Positions 6,836-16,553 are shown, numbered from the stretch's first letter. The stretch: DNA of 24,679 bases from Candidatus Caenarcanales bacterium (GCA_022447685.1 JAKVAO010000039.1:1-24679), one strand, 5' to 3'. Made by a program: numbers and translations. The notes: generated by a model not told the origin, from the sequence alone.

Positions 6836-7921
6836 TTATTGGCAATTACCTACAGAAAGAACGTTCTGGAAGTTTCTAGTTGTAAGTAATACTGTAGAAC
6901 TTGCATTTCCTTCTATAGTTCTTATTGTTGTAGCGTCAGACGGACTATCTGGATCGTCTACATACTCAACGAATATACCTGAGTGTTGTCCACCGTTTGA
7001 CCATTCAAATCTAATATAGTCACCAGCAACTAATTTGTAGTCACCATCGATTAACTGATCGTGACTATACATTCTGTTGATAGAATCGAAGTAGTTTTCC
7101 ATAGACTGTGAACCAATATTCCCTTCTGGTGTGTCCCACATAGCTTTTCTTAAACACCAAGAAGCGAATTCACTACACCAAGCACCAGTTGAACCATACT
7201 TGGTTCCATCTGATTTACCAAGCTCTCTAGCTGCCCAGTGGATCTGTGGAACCCAAAGGTTGTCGATTTGCTCTAATTTATGCTCTAGTATCTTCCCTGT
7301 AAGAATGATTTTGCCATATTCTTCTAATTTAGACCCATCTAACCAAATATCTGTACTCCAATCAAGGATAGTTTGGCCACTATGTTTAGCACGGATACGG
7401 TCAATCTTGATACCGTCACCTGATTCATTAACTAGGGCTAGCTCGTCCCATAGATCAGCTTCAACATTATCTTCTAACCATTCATCGATTTGGTTAAGAT
7501 CCCAAGAGAGCATTGCTCCTGCTGGGAATGCACCATTTAAACCTAATAATTTAACTCTTTTTTCACGCCCAAAGTATAAATAGATATAGTTAGCGTTACT
7601 CGAAGCGTTAACATGCTCTGCGTCAATCCAAATCGTAATAGAATTTTCACCAACCGTAGGACTACCAGCTGAATCAGACTCGAACTTCTGCATTAAATCT
7701 GCATACTCAAAGTTGTTATTGCCTTCAAAGAAAGCTCTTGAGATGTTTTTTCTTTCAAATTTAGTTTGCTTTGCTAGTTTTTTAGAAAATGCAAAGCCAT
7801 TTGCTTTGCTTTGTTCTGAAATATTAAGTGGTGTATAGATTCTTGAAATTTTCTTGAAATCACAGGCTTGTAATTCAAGGTTCGCTGTTTGGATTTTTCT
7901 TTTCTCTTCTAATATTGCCAT
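6836..7921 (-). CDS. CHAP-domain peptidoglycan hydrolase-like protein
   Basis: The C-terminal part (about residues 222-345 of 361) is a CHAP (NlpC/P60-like) amidase/peptidase domain: GAWCSEFASWCL with the nucleophile Cys249, GDYIRFEWS, the catalytic His313 in GGQHSGIFVEYV and a polar third residue in TIEGNAS (Glu337 or Asn339). Such domains cut peptidoglycan amide or peptide bonds. Residues about 95-190 look like a beta-sandwich, perhaps PLAT-like (ITIWIDAEHVNA, YIYLYFG, IKIDRIRAKHSG); this is a weaker call. No signal peptide is visible, so it may stay inside until lysis, leave by another route, or act on something other than the cell wall. The ATG at 7921 is chosen because AAGGAGG lies six bases before it; an upstream in-frame start at 7987 has none. 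It is divergent from the large exported protein and has its own terminator. Confidence 0.75.
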   Translation of the reverse strand: MAILEEKRKIQTANLELQACDFKKISRIYTPLNISEQSKANGFAFSKKLAKQTKFERKNISRAFFEGNNNFEYADLMQKFESDSAGSPTVGENSITIWIDAEHVNASSNANYIYLYFGREKRVKLLGLNGAFPAGAMLSWDLNQIDEWLEDNVEADLWDELALVNESGDGIKIDRIRAKHSGQTILDWSTDIWLDGSKLEEYGKIILTGKILEHKLEQIDNLWVPQIHWAARELGKSDGTKYGSTGAWCSEFASWCLRKAMWDTPEGNIGSQSMENYFDSINRMYSHDQLIDGDYKLVAGDYIRFEWSNGGQHSGIFVEYVDDPDSPSDATTIRTIEGNASSTVLLTTRNFQNVLSVGNCQ

Positions 7922-7927
7922 ATTTTG

Positions 7928-7934
7928 CCTCCTT
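7928..7934 (-). promoter_or_regulatory. Strong ribosome binding site of the CHAP gene
   Basis: AAGGAGG on the minus strand, six bases before the ATG at 7921. It is the best Shine-Dalgarno site in the window and fixes the start of the CHAP gene 22 codons inside the longest open frame. Confidence 0.85.
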
Positions 7935-8129
7935 AAAATAAAATAATGACTTGCTTCAAGTTTATTGGAATCGTTAAATCCTGTCATCGGTAAAAGATCT
8001 GATTTCTGAGATATTCGGCTTCTAATTATTATATTTCTTTAAGCTTTAGGTGTAACTTGAGTTTTTAGTAAAGTATTGATTCTTGATTAAGATGTACTTA
8101 ACAATATAAGGGTATGTAAATTCAATATC

Positions 8130-11100
8130 ATGCTCAGAAAGGTAAAAAACATCTCTATATGTTTTTGTTTACTGTTTATTGTAAATATCATTTCTGCACA
8201 AGCAAATAAAAAATTTTTAGAACTTGATTGTAAGAATATTGATGATTGTAAACAAATTTTAAGTATAGACAGAGAAGACCTTGTTAAAACTTTTCCTAAA
8301 GAAAAAGCTGAATTCAAGATTAGATTTAAAAAGAAGGATATTGTAGATAAAAACACGACTTCAGAAAAGCTAAGATTTCATTTATATGAAACAAACTTCT
8401 TTGGTGAAAAAGTCTTAGTTTCTAAAGTCTTTCTTAGTCTTCAAAGTACTAATAAACAAACTGTTAATATTCCATTTAATCCATATATCGGTGATAAGGA
8501 ATTTACCTTAAAGCTTTTCAATGAGAGTAAACTTATTGCAGAGTATAGCTTCAATGCTAAAGGTAACGGCTTTTTGCTAGAAGATGATAGCCAAGTTGAT
8601 TCTAATGAAACAAATTACGAACTAACTGATTTGAAAAACTTCTTATTTCAAAATGTAAATATAGACTCTAGTTGTGAAAAAGAAAAACAAATAAGCTTAC
8701 TAAATACAAAAGATCTATTGGAACTTAAAATACCACAATGCCCTCCAAAAGCTATAGTTAACAGAAAAGTAATTTTTAAAGGCACTAATATTCAACCGAT
8801 TCTTGATCAAACAGACAAAGGTGAAACTAATGAAGAAGATGGTGATACCCAGTCAGGTACTGATGAAACCCAGAATACAGTAATTGAAAATAATTTGATT
8901 AGCACAAATAGAGTAATTACTTCTAATATTTCCATCGCGACAAATGACCAAAGCTCTAAACTCACTATTGCAGGTGACCAAAACCAAGCAGCTATTAAAT
9001 TTCTAGAAAGCCCTGCTTTACTTCAAGAACCTCAAGATGGTTCACTTGAATATTTCAATGGTAATCTATACTTCACAAGTAAAGGTAAAAGGAAATTTTT
9101 TACTACTAATCAGTTTAGTCCCGTAGCTGGAGGTGGAACTACTATCATAAATGAGGGAGGAGGCGGATCTAGTACTGAAGCAGAAACGGTTTCTACGAAT
9201 ACCGGAGCTTTAGCAGGTACAAATCTAGATTTCACTAATTATTTATCAATACTAGACAGCACTTTGACAGCTGATTTAACTTTGACTGCATCTAACTATA
9301 TTTCAGGACATAGAATTATTCTCACAACTCAAGGCAATTTCGCGGTTAACCTACCAGCAAACTTTTATGTTTTAAACGGTTCTTACGATCCTACTAAAAT
9401 AAATGTCTTCGAGTTTATAGTTGCAAATGATACTAATTCAAGTGAAGAAGTCTATGTAAACATTAGTCAGCGGGGTGCTTTTAGTTCACCTCCAGCAAGC
9501 CCTAGCCCTGAACTTTTAGCTTGTGGACTTAGGAAAATCGACCCGAGTTACATAGGACCAGCGATAAGAGTAAGAAGAGAATCTGATGATTCAGTTCTAG
9601 ATATAGATTTTAACCCAGATGATAGTTTAAATACCACGACCCTTAATAATTTTGCTACTGAAGTACCAATAACTAAAGCAGGAGACGTCGCAAGCCCTGA
9701 AGCTGTTTATTCATTTAGAAGAGCAGTAACAGGCTACAGTGGCTCAGCAATAAGAGTTCGACGAGGTAGTGATAATGTCGAAATGGATATCGGCTTCGAT
9801 GGAGATGGTAATTTAGATTTAGATACGCTTAGAAACTTTGCTATAGATGTTAATGCTAGTAGAACCCCTACTACATCCTATTCACCTGGAACAGATGGTC
9901 ACTATATATTTGGACCATTTGGTGGGGATAGAATTTTTGAATTTGATATTACAGGACTTGATGGCAGCTCTGGAGGAATGATTATGGAGCTTTCAGATAG
10001 ATTTTATGTTGGATTTAGAAATGATGGGACTTTTGTTATCAGACTAGGGAACTCTAGTGCTCCATGGCATCCTCAAACAGCCTACTTAGAGTTAGCAAAT
10101 GGTTCGGATATTATTCAAGGTGATGGCAAGCTTGTCTTTGATATAGAAGATGATTCAATAGGTACCTGGAGGCTAAGAGTTTGGTGGAATGGAGTGTTGG
10201 TTGGTAGCCCAGTTGACTCCAGTACTGGTACTAACTATTTAAACATCTCTGATCCTGGTGGATATTTAACCACAACAGGTCTTGGTTCAAGTACAAGTGG
10301 GGAAGTCGTTAATCAAGTCGTTACTTATAGCAGTGCTGGCAATTTTAAAATCTTCAACAATGTTTTCATTAGTGATCCTGATACTTATATCACGACTTGG
10401 TATGACCAGTCTGGTAATGGAAATGATTTAGTTCAAGCAAGTACAGCAAACCAACCTATAATATTTGATGATGCTTCGGGCATAGCTGTTAATTCTAAAG
10501 GCTTAGCTGCTATTTACTTCCCTGGAGATAGTAATAGAAGACTTGAGGTGGACTTTGGTCCAGCATATACGGGTGCTAACAGCGTATTCATAGCGGCTGA
10601 TATAGAGGATAATAACAATTCAGCAAACCTACTTACATCCCTTGGTGATGAGCAAGTTTTTGTCGCTAACACTTTAACTAACCAATTAGAATTCACAGGT
10701 AATGCAGGGGGAACTCTTAATACGTCACTTGAAACCATAAATAGAACCAGAATCTATTCTGTTATTTCAGACACTACTGATAAGGTTTTCATAAACGAAA
10801 CAGAAGTTTTTAATGGTAACGCTGGTGGTGAGAGTCTAGAAGGAGTATACATAGGTCAAGACTCAGTATTTTCTGCTGGAGAAGCTTTCAGGGGCAAAGT
10901 TTCTGAACTTATAGTCTATAAATCTAATCAAGAAGCTAATCTTGGAAATATTTTAGCTGATATGATCCCTTACTATAATATAAACGACCTTTATGTTCAA
11001 ATATGGTACGACCAATCAGGTACTAATAACCATCTGGTACAAAATATAGTAAATTCACAAGCCAAAATTTATGATGCCGATAATGGTTTAATCTCTGCGC

Positions 11101-11609
11101 CGAATTCAAGGCAAGCAATTAGATTTGATGGGGTTAATGATATTTATAGCCTCGCAAACTTCAATAATTCAACCAATAAATCAATTTTCGCTGTAGCTTC
11201 ATCGAGGGACATAACACAAGAAGCACCTGTGGCTATTCAGTCTGAGAACGCAGGTTTATCTTTTGGCTGGTCTGGAGCTTCTGAAAACAGAATACTTCTA
11301 GTCGAAAAAGATGCCATCACTCCGATTCACTCTATAAGCTCTAGCACAGTTAGCAATAACCAATTCAGACTAATCTCAGGGATATGGACAGGCACAGCTA
11401 GTAGTCTCTTTATAAACGGTAGCCTGGATGTATCAAATCCTCAAACTTTAACTGGAACTAATAATCAAACCCTAGAGATAGGTGGTGATTCAGGGGGAGC
11501 TAATTATGCGTCAATAGACTTATCTGAATTAAGAATTTTCTTTTCCGACCAAACAGCTAATCGAACAACTTTAGAAAATGAAGCTAATACATATTTTAGT
11601 ATCTACTAG
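8130..11609 (+). CDS. Large exported protein with repeated ArfB-like and LamG-like modules
   Basis: An 1159-residue protein with a Sec signal peptide (hydrophobic 9-22, AQA before residue 26) and no lipobox. The N-terminal 220 residues are unrecognised and Lys-rich; an acidic low-complexity linker (about 226-250) and Gly/Ser linkers (334-348, PPASPSPE 454-461) follow. Then come two copies of a 36-residue module, YIGPAIRVRRESDD (474-509) and YSGSAIRVRRGSDN (536-571), and two jellyroll units each opened by WYDQSG (757-762 and 959-964) and running to about 930 and 1145. These motifs occur together in arabinofuranosidase-B-like and concanavalin-like (LamG) carbohydrate-binding proteins and phage or cell-surface proteins. 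Glycan binding or adhesion is therefore likely; no catalytic residues can be assigned. It is divergent from the CHAP gene, 208 bases away. No good ribosome binding site is seen. Confidence 0.75.
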   Translation: MLRKVKNISICFCLLFIVNIISAQANKKFLELDCKNIDDCKQILSIDREDLVKTFPKEKAEFKIRFKKKDIVDKNTTSEKLRFHLYETNFFGEKVLVSKVFLSLQSTNKQTVNIPFNPYIGDKEFTLKLFNESKLIAEYSFNAKGNGFLLEDDSQVDSNETNYELTDLKNFLFQNVNIDSSCEKEKQISLLNTKDLLELKIPQCPPKAIVNRKVIFKGTNIQPILDQTDKGETNEEDGDTQSGTDETQNTVIENNLISTNRVITSNISIATNDQSSKLTIAGDQNQAAIKFLESPALLQEPQDGSLEYFNGNLYFTSKGKRKFFTTNQFSPVAGGGTTIINEGGGGSSTEAETVSTNTGALAGTNLDFTNYLSILDSTLTADLTLTASNYISGHRIILTTQGNFAVNLPANFYVLNGSYDPTKINVFEFIVANDTNSSEEVYVNISQRGAFSSPPASPSPELLACGLRKIDPSYIGPAIRVRRESDDSVLDIDFNPDDSLNTTTLNNFATEVPITKAGDVASPEAVYSFRRAVTGYSGSAIRVRRGSDNVEMDIGFDGDGNLDLDTLRNFAIDVNASRTPTTSYSPGTDGHYIFGPFGGDRIFEFDITGLDGSSGGMIMELSDRFYVGFRNDGTFVIRLGNSSAPWHPQTAYLELANGSDIIQGDGKLVFDIEDDSIGTWRLRVWWNGVLVGSPVDSSTGTNYLNISDPGGYLTTTGLGSSTSGEVVNQVVTYSSAGNFKIFNNVFISDPDTYITTWYDQSGNGNDLVQASTANQPIIFDDASGIAVNSKGLAAIYFPGDSNRRLEVDFGPAYTGANSVFIAADIEDNNNSANLLTSLGDEQVFVANTLTNQLEFTGNAGGTLNTSLETINRTRIYSVISDTTDKVFINETEVFNGNAGGESLEGVYIGQDSVFSAGEAFRGKVSELIVYKSNQEANLGNILADMIPYYNINDLYVQIWYDQSGTNNHLVQNIVNSQAKIYDADNGLISAPNSRQAIRFDGVNDIYSLANFNNSTNKSIFAVASSRDITQEAPVAIQSENAGLSFGWSGASENRILLVEKDAITPIHSISSSTVSNNQFRLISGIWTGTASSLFINGSLDVSNPQTLTGTNNQTLEIGGDSGGANYASIDLSELRIFFSDQTANRTTLENEANTYFSIY

Positions 11610-11660
11610 ATGTGAAATACACATTAATGGTGAAATTGGTAAATACTCAGGAGGCGGGGA

Positions 11661-12027
11661 ATAGTATCTACTTCAGCTATTAGTGCACCAGCTATAAATT
11701 TCACAGATTTAAGTGAGATCCGTGCTGCTCTGGAAGAAAAAAGTTTCAAAAACCCTGTATTCAATAACTATGACTTTGATACTTTACACGCAAGGATTGA
11801 TAAAGTTAAAAATACAGCTAAAGCAAAAGATCCTAGAATTGATATTCCGAAAAGGCTGCTTACCCGGCAGACTGAATATCGAGGTTGAATAGATATTTTT
11901 GCTGAACATAGTCCATCTCTGCTCACAGCTGCGATGAGAAACTTGAAGTATCTTCAAGAGACTATTTTCAAATTAATTTTCAAGTATATTTTTTACAGCA
12001 GAAGGAGTTGGTGCTAAATTCCGTGAC
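11661..12027 (+). pseudogene. Decayed 5' part of the following gene
   Basis: This 418-base gap holds coding remnants. A perfect AGGAGG (11649-11654) is followed after six bases by ATA instead of ATG (11661), and the frame then encodes 75 sensible residues (VSTSAISAPAINF..., ...NNYDFDTLHARIDKVKN...) to a TGA at 11886-11888. Past the TGA the same frame continues (IDIFAEHSPSLLTAAMRNLKYLQ) to a run of six T at 11989-11994, where the frame changes by one base into AEGVGAKFRD and runs without stop into the ATG at 12028. One more T would join both frames. So three lesions (start lost, nonsense codon, T-tract indel) separate it from an intact gene of about 470 codons. TGA as a sense codon is unlikely because other genes here end with TGA. 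Function unknown. Confidence 0.6.
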
Positions 12028-13080
12028 ATGAACTTCGAGCAGGAACTCAATGATCATAATTTTTCTGATCCAGAACTTGCAAAAGAGCTTTTACTAAATT
12101 TCAAATTTGAAGATCTAAAAGATACGAAGTCTATGAATAACGTTCTTCAAGAAAGACTAGAACAAGCTATAAACCATGAACTAATTCAAGCTGAAACCAA
12201 ATCTGGCTCTGATAAAGAAAAACATTTCGAGAAAGTAGAGAAGATCAAGAACTTCTATACTGATGAACTAGAAATATCTGATGACCTTAGAGAAAAAGCC
12301 AAGAAGTACAAAGAAAAAACATTCATTGCTCAAAACAGTTACATGGGAATCCTTACAGCCATAGTCCCATTTATAACTTTAATGTTTAGAAAGTATGCTC
12401 TCGGCGTAGATAGGTTCACTGGTTCAATGCACTATCAAAATAAAGATGAAGACAAGAAACTAGGAAACAAGGGCATTTTCACTAAAATACAAATTTTTGG
12501 GACTATGGCATCAGCTGCATTTTCCCCAATAGCAACAAGACTCGGTCTAAATTTAATCAATAATTCAGGTACTGAAAATGAATCTAAACTTATTAAAGAA
12601 CTCCACAAACAACTAAACCCAGATCTAGGTCTACACCCAAAGCAGGGTTCTATATTTTTATTTACTGCAATTTCACACTGGATATCTAAATTAACAAACT
12701 TCCAAGGAATTTTAGAATTAATCGAAGATGTAGCGAAACTAACTATCACCACTTCATCACTCTTAATAGGTGACAGAGTCACAAACGGAAGACTTGCAAA
12801 AATTGAAGATGATAAATTAGTTGAAGAATTTAATGCTAGTCCAGGAACTCTTTACTACAGAGATCCAGATCAGGTAGAGTCTAAGTTCCCAGAACAAGCT
12901 GACTATCAACATATTAAAGACAAGACTAAAGACAATCCAGAACTAGAAGATGAAGCAATTAAACGTACTGCAAATGTATTTGCAAGAGGCTTTGCCGAGC
13001 ATGCGGTATTTACTTTCTTTTCTAAGTTAGGGGTTAATGGTTTGATTAGACAGTTGAGTAAGGTTTTATTAAGTAATTGA
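12028..13080 (+). CDS. Hypothetical protein, probably 3' part of a broken gene
   Basis: I do not recognise this 350-residue product. It is Lys/Glu-rich with a helical N-terminal 100 residues, one clear hydrophobic segment at about 108-122 (NSYMGILTAIVPFITLMF), moderately hydrophobic stretches near 155-175 and 205-250, and the C-terminal helix FAEHAVFTFFSKLGVNGLIRQL. A peripheral or integral membrane role is possible. The ATG used here has no ribosome binding site at proper distance (AAGGAG lies about 15 bases upstream), and the frame is open upstream to about 11979 with family-like sequence (GVGAKFRD), so I think it is the surviving 3' part of the gene begun at 11661. It ends 16 bases from the convergent helicase gene with no terminator seen. 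Confidence 0.5.
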   Translation: MNFEQELNDHNFSDPELAKELLLNFKFEDLKDTKSMNNVLQERLEQAINHELIQAETKSGSDKEKHFEKVEKIKNFYTDELEISDDLREKAKKYKEKTFIAQNSYMGILTAIVPFITLMFRKYALGVDRFTGSMHYQNKDEDKKLGNKGIFTKIQIFGTMASAAFSPIATRLGLNLINNSGTENESKLIKELHKQLNPDLGLHPKQGSIFLFTAISHWISKLTNFQGILELIEDVAKLTITTSSLLIGDRVTNGRLAKIEDDKLVEEFNASPGTLYYRDPDQVESKFPEQADYQHIKDKTKDNPELEDEAIKRTANVFARGFAEHAVFTFFSKLGVNGLIRQLSKVLLSN

Positions 13081-13096
13081 GTTTAATTCAGACCTA

Positions 13097-16000
13097 TTAT
13101 CTCTCACAAAGATTCTTAAACTGACAACGATCACATTTTTTAGTATCACTTGTCATCTCAAACTCATGGTTGAATACTTGTTTTTTGAAGACTTCAATCT
13201 CTTGTCTTAAATTTTCTATATCTTCATTTCTAACTATGATTTTATCTTTGTAGAATTCACCTGCATTATCCTGCTGGACAAAGTCCAGCTCACCAGAGAT
13301 CATTCTGTATTTGAAAGTTCCTTCTTTTAAAGCTAAGTCACAGAGCAGTTGATAGAACACTATCTGTCTATGGTAATCAGTACCAGCTTTTAATGCAGAG
13401 CGCTTGGAAGCTGGGTTACCCGTTTTGTAATCTACAACATTAACTGTTTTAGCTACAGGGTCTAGAATTTCAATCTTATCGATTTTACCTGTAAGTTTAA
13501 TACCATTGTATTCTAGACTCTTATGATCAAACTCAAGCTCTGTCTTGGTTATAAAATTAGAGCTATATTTGTCATAATATTTAGTTAAAGCATCTTTCCC
13601 CAAACTAAGCGAGTCATCGTAATCTTTCTCATCTAGAAACTCCGCTTTTAGATACTTCTCGAAGGATTCTAGAAGCTTGGTTTTATATAAATTGTGGTTA
13701 AGTTCTGAGTTAGAGCTATCATTTTGATTAAAGGCAGGATCTTTTTTTAGTAAAGTAAATATCTCATATAGTGAGTTGTGAATTGCGGTACCGAAACTTG
13801 CGTGTTTGCTCTTAGCAGATGGGACACGTAATATATGCTGGTAGTAAAACTTACGGGCACAGCCAAGGAAAGTATTCAAATGAGTCACTGATAGTTTATA
13901 GTCAGCCAAAATTTTCTCTAGTAAAAGCTTATCAAGTGGGAATTCTTTCTCTTTACTTGGTTTGAGAAATGCAAGGTTCTTCGCTATTAATGACTGATAG
14001 AGATCTTCAGCACTGTTTTCTGTTGAATTGCTCATGTCAGACATATCATTTAAACTAAACTGTTCTTTGTTTCTGTAGGTCTTTAATTCTTCTATGAATA
14101 TAGATGGGGTAACATCCTTTCCTTGACTGTCTTTTTGGTAATAGTTAAGATGTAGTTCTTTTTTTGCTCTAGTCATAGCAACGAAGAATAAGCGTCTCTC
14201 TTCTTCATTTAGACTTTCTTTAGTTTGCATCGCAACTTCAGTAACTAAACATGGAGGTAGTTTTAGTTTGGAATAAGAACGAGGGTTTCCCCAAACTTTA
14301 TCGATACACTTATGCATGAATACATGCTCAAACTCTAGACCTTTAGATTTGTGAGCAGTCATGATTTGAACTACGTCAGCTAAAATCTCTTCACTCTTGT
14401 TTGAAAGGCTCAAACGATTCTCTCTGAGTAAATCTACGTGCTTGATGAAATCTTCTAGTTTATATATATCCAATACTGAGCCAGAATCATGATAAGTCTT
14501 TCTAATCTTCTCTGCACGCTGAAGATCTTTGATCTCACTAAATAGTTCGTTTAAACTTTGTAAATTAGTTAAATCTTCATCAGTATTTAGAACGAAATCT
14601 AAATATTTAAACTCATGAATAGTTTCTTCAAAAAGTTCATCTAGATAGGTATTAAATGACCTTTGGTGAAAGTCTAAAATCTTTTTGGCAAAGCCTTTAA
14701 ACATCTCATCTTCAAGCATAAGCTCAATTAAACTGAGTTCAGAATCACGGTTTTGCTTATGTAGCTGCCATAGTTTTTCTAGTGAGAAAGGGGAGACTTT
14801 TTCTTCAATCTCTGATTCTTGTTCAAGACTTTTGAATATAAAGTCATAGTGTAGAAGGTTGAATAGTAAATAACTATGAGCCTTGGGCTTCGCTATAACT
14901 CTCATTAGATCTAGTAACTGAGCTATATAAATATCATCTAGGATATTTTTGTTGGTATATGACTTGAAAGGAATATTTGATCTTTGGAATAAATCAGCTA
15001 GCTGAATAACATCTTTATTACTTCTAACCAGCACTGCTATTTCTGAAGCAGCAGTTCCAGACTTAATTAAGTCTTTAATACTATTTACAAGAAAAAACAT
15101 CTCAGAACTATGATCTTTATGAATATTGATGTTTACTGGCTTTAAATTGAAATCTTGTCTTTGTGACTGAAGCTTTTTGTCTAAGCCTTCGATTAAATCA
15201 GTTACTCTATCCTGGTTGTGGCTCACTAAGTGGTGAGATAAATCCAAGATATTTTGCTGACTGCGGTAATTTTTGTTTAAGCAAACCACCTGGATAGTAT
15301 TTCTAAAAGTTCTGTAGAAAGAACTGACATTTTCCAGTGATGCTCCTTGAAATTTATAGATAGATTGATCATCATCCCCTACAACGAAAATATTTGACTG
15401 ATCTTGATAATAAGATGTTAGTAAATCTAATATCGCCTTCTGAGAGCCGTTTGTATCCTGATATTCATCAACTAATATGTATTGAAATTGTTCTTGGTAT
15501 TTGGCAAGTATATTTTCTTTTTGGGCTGGATTAGTGTCGTTTTGAGATGCATTTAATGCGCTTGCAAATGCCTTGATGACAAAAAGAATCATGTCTTCAA
15601 AGTCATAGAGTTTTCTTTCGTTAAAGACCCTTAAGTAACCTTTGTAAATAGTGAGTAAATCGTATTGTTTACTCAGTTCTTTGGAGAATTTCTCATAAAA
15701 ATCTTTGATTAGCTTTTTAAATTCAGCAATTTTAGTGGAGTGCGACCAGAATTTCCTAAAAGTAATGATGTAATTAATCAATAGTGGCTTAAACACTAAG
15801 TCATCGGCTAAAGATTTTACTGTTTGGGATAAATTATCGATAAAAACTATACAGTCTTCTTCTTTAAGCTTGCGTGCATTCTGGGAGATGAAGGCTTCGA
15901 TATCAGCTCCAAACTGTTCAATGAAAAATTCAAAGCTTTTAATACCATTTTCAAGCTCTTCTGGTTTAATAGACTCACGTTTTAGGAGCTTGATGTTATT

Positions 16001-16480
16001 CAAGATTTCTCCCTTGTACATATATGGATCCCCGAAAGGTTTTAAGAGGCTTTTAGCTTCCAGCTGTGAGATCAAAGTTTCTATAATTTCAATCTGCTCA
16101 ACTTCAGATACAGAACTTAAATTGGGGAAAATTTCAGGGTTTTCCTGGATGATTTCATTACAAAAAGAGTGGAATGTGTGAATTCGCACGTAATAGGCAG
16201 GTGTTCCTATGATGGAAATAAGTCTATTGCGCATTGCTACGACCCCGCTTTCGGTAAAAGTAAGGCAGAGAATATTTTCTGGGTTCATCTGCAAGTCTGG
16301 ATTATTAAGAATATTAGCTATGCGAGTAGCTAGAACCTGAGTTTTACCAGTTCCAGGACCCGCTAAAACCATTACTGGACCTTCTGTTTGGTTGACAGCT
16401 TGTCTTTGTTCTGGGTTAAGTTTATTTAGATTTGTGAGGAATTTTTCTTGAGGGTTTTCTTCTAAATCAATAGATGACAT
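13097..16480 (-). CDS. UvrD/PcrA-like helicase fused to Fe-S PD-(D/E)XK nuclease
   Basis: ATP-dependent superfamily 1A DNA helicase with a RecB/AddB-type nuclease tail, 1127 residues. In order: Q-motif LNPEQRQAVN (21-30), Walker A GPGTGKT (41-47), CLTFTESGV motif Ia, Walker B DEYQD (338-342), GDDDQSIYKFQGA (motif III, 368-380), NYRS (404-407), TAHKSKGLEFEHVF (motif V, 708-721) and VAMTRAKKELHL (motif VI, 767-778). The nuclease spans about 864-1127: SVTHLNTFLGCARKFYY, GKIDKIE (Asp1001), VVDYKTG (Asp1017, Lys1019) and DYHRQIVFYQ. Cys874 plus Cys1116, Cys1119 and Cys1125 match the four ligands of the AddB/Cas4-type 4Fe-4S cluster. It probably works in double-strand-break end processing or in defence against foreign DNA. 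It is alone: no AddB- or RecC-like partner is adjacent. Its start lies 334 bases from the divergent toxin-antitoxin operon. Confidence 0.9.
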   Translation of the reverse strand: MSSIDLEENPQEKFLTNLNKLNPEQRQAVNQTEGPVMVLAGPGTGKTQVLATRIANILNNPDLQMNPENILCLTFTESGVVAMRNRLISIIGTPAYYVRIHTFHSFCNEIIQENPEIFPNLSSVSEVEQIEIIETLISQLEAKSLLKPFGDPYMYKGEILNNIKLLKRESIKPEELENGIKSFEFFIEQFGADIEAFISQNARKLKEEDCIVFIDNLSQTVKSLADDLVFKPLLINYIITFRKFWSHSTKIAEFKKLIKDFYEKFSKELSKQYDLLTIYKGYLRVFNERKLYDFEDMILFVIKAFASALNASQNDTNPAQKENILAKYQEQFQYILVDEYQDTNGSQKAILDLLTSYYQDQSNIFVVGDDDQSIYKFQGASLENVSSFYRTFRNTIQVVCLNKNYRSQQNILDLSHHLVSHNQDRVTDLIEGLDKKLQSQRQDFNLKPVNINIHKDHSSEMFFLVNSIKDLIKSGTAASEIAVLVRSNKDVIQLADLFQRSNIPFKSYTNKNILDDIYIAQLLDLMRVIAKPKAHSYLLFNLLHYDFIFKSLEQESEIEEKVSPFSLEKLWQLHKQNRDSELSLIELMLEDEMFKGFAKKILDFHQRSFNTYLDELFEETIHEFKYLDFVLNTDEDLTNLQSLNELFSEIKDLQRAEKIRKTYHDSGSVLDIYKLEDFIKHVDLLRENRLSLSNKSEEILADVVQIMTAHKSKGLEFEHVFMHKCIDKVWGNPRSYSKLKLPPCLVTEVAMQTKESLNEEERRLFFVAMTRAKKELHLNYYQKDSQGKDVTPSIFIEELKTYRNKEQFSLNDMSDMSNSTENSAEDLYQSLIAKNLAFLKPSKEKEFPLDKLLLEKILADYKLSVTHLNTFLGCARKFYYQHILRVPSAKSKHASFGTAIHNSLYEIFTLLKKDPAFNQNDSSNSELNHNLYKTKLLESFEKYLKAEFLDEKDYDDSLSLGKDALTKYYDKYSSNFITKTELEFDHKSLEYNGIKLTGKIDKIEILDPVAKTVNVVDYKTGNPASKRSALKAGTDYHRQIVFYQLLCDLALKEGTFKYRMISGELDFVQQDNAGEFYKDKIIVRNEDIENLRQEIEVFKKQVFNHEFEMTSDTKKCDRCQFKNLCER

Positions 16481-16553
16481 AAGTTAATAGTATAGCGTGA
16501 GGTCTTTATCGCTTTCCAAGAGAAGGAAATTTCTATAGAGAACCAGGAAGCTG

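Noticed and set aside
11886..11888. TGA read as a sense codon (alternative code or selenocysteine)
   Set aside because: Several sound genes here end with TGA, no SECIS-like context was seen, and the same gene has two further lesions, so decay is simpler.
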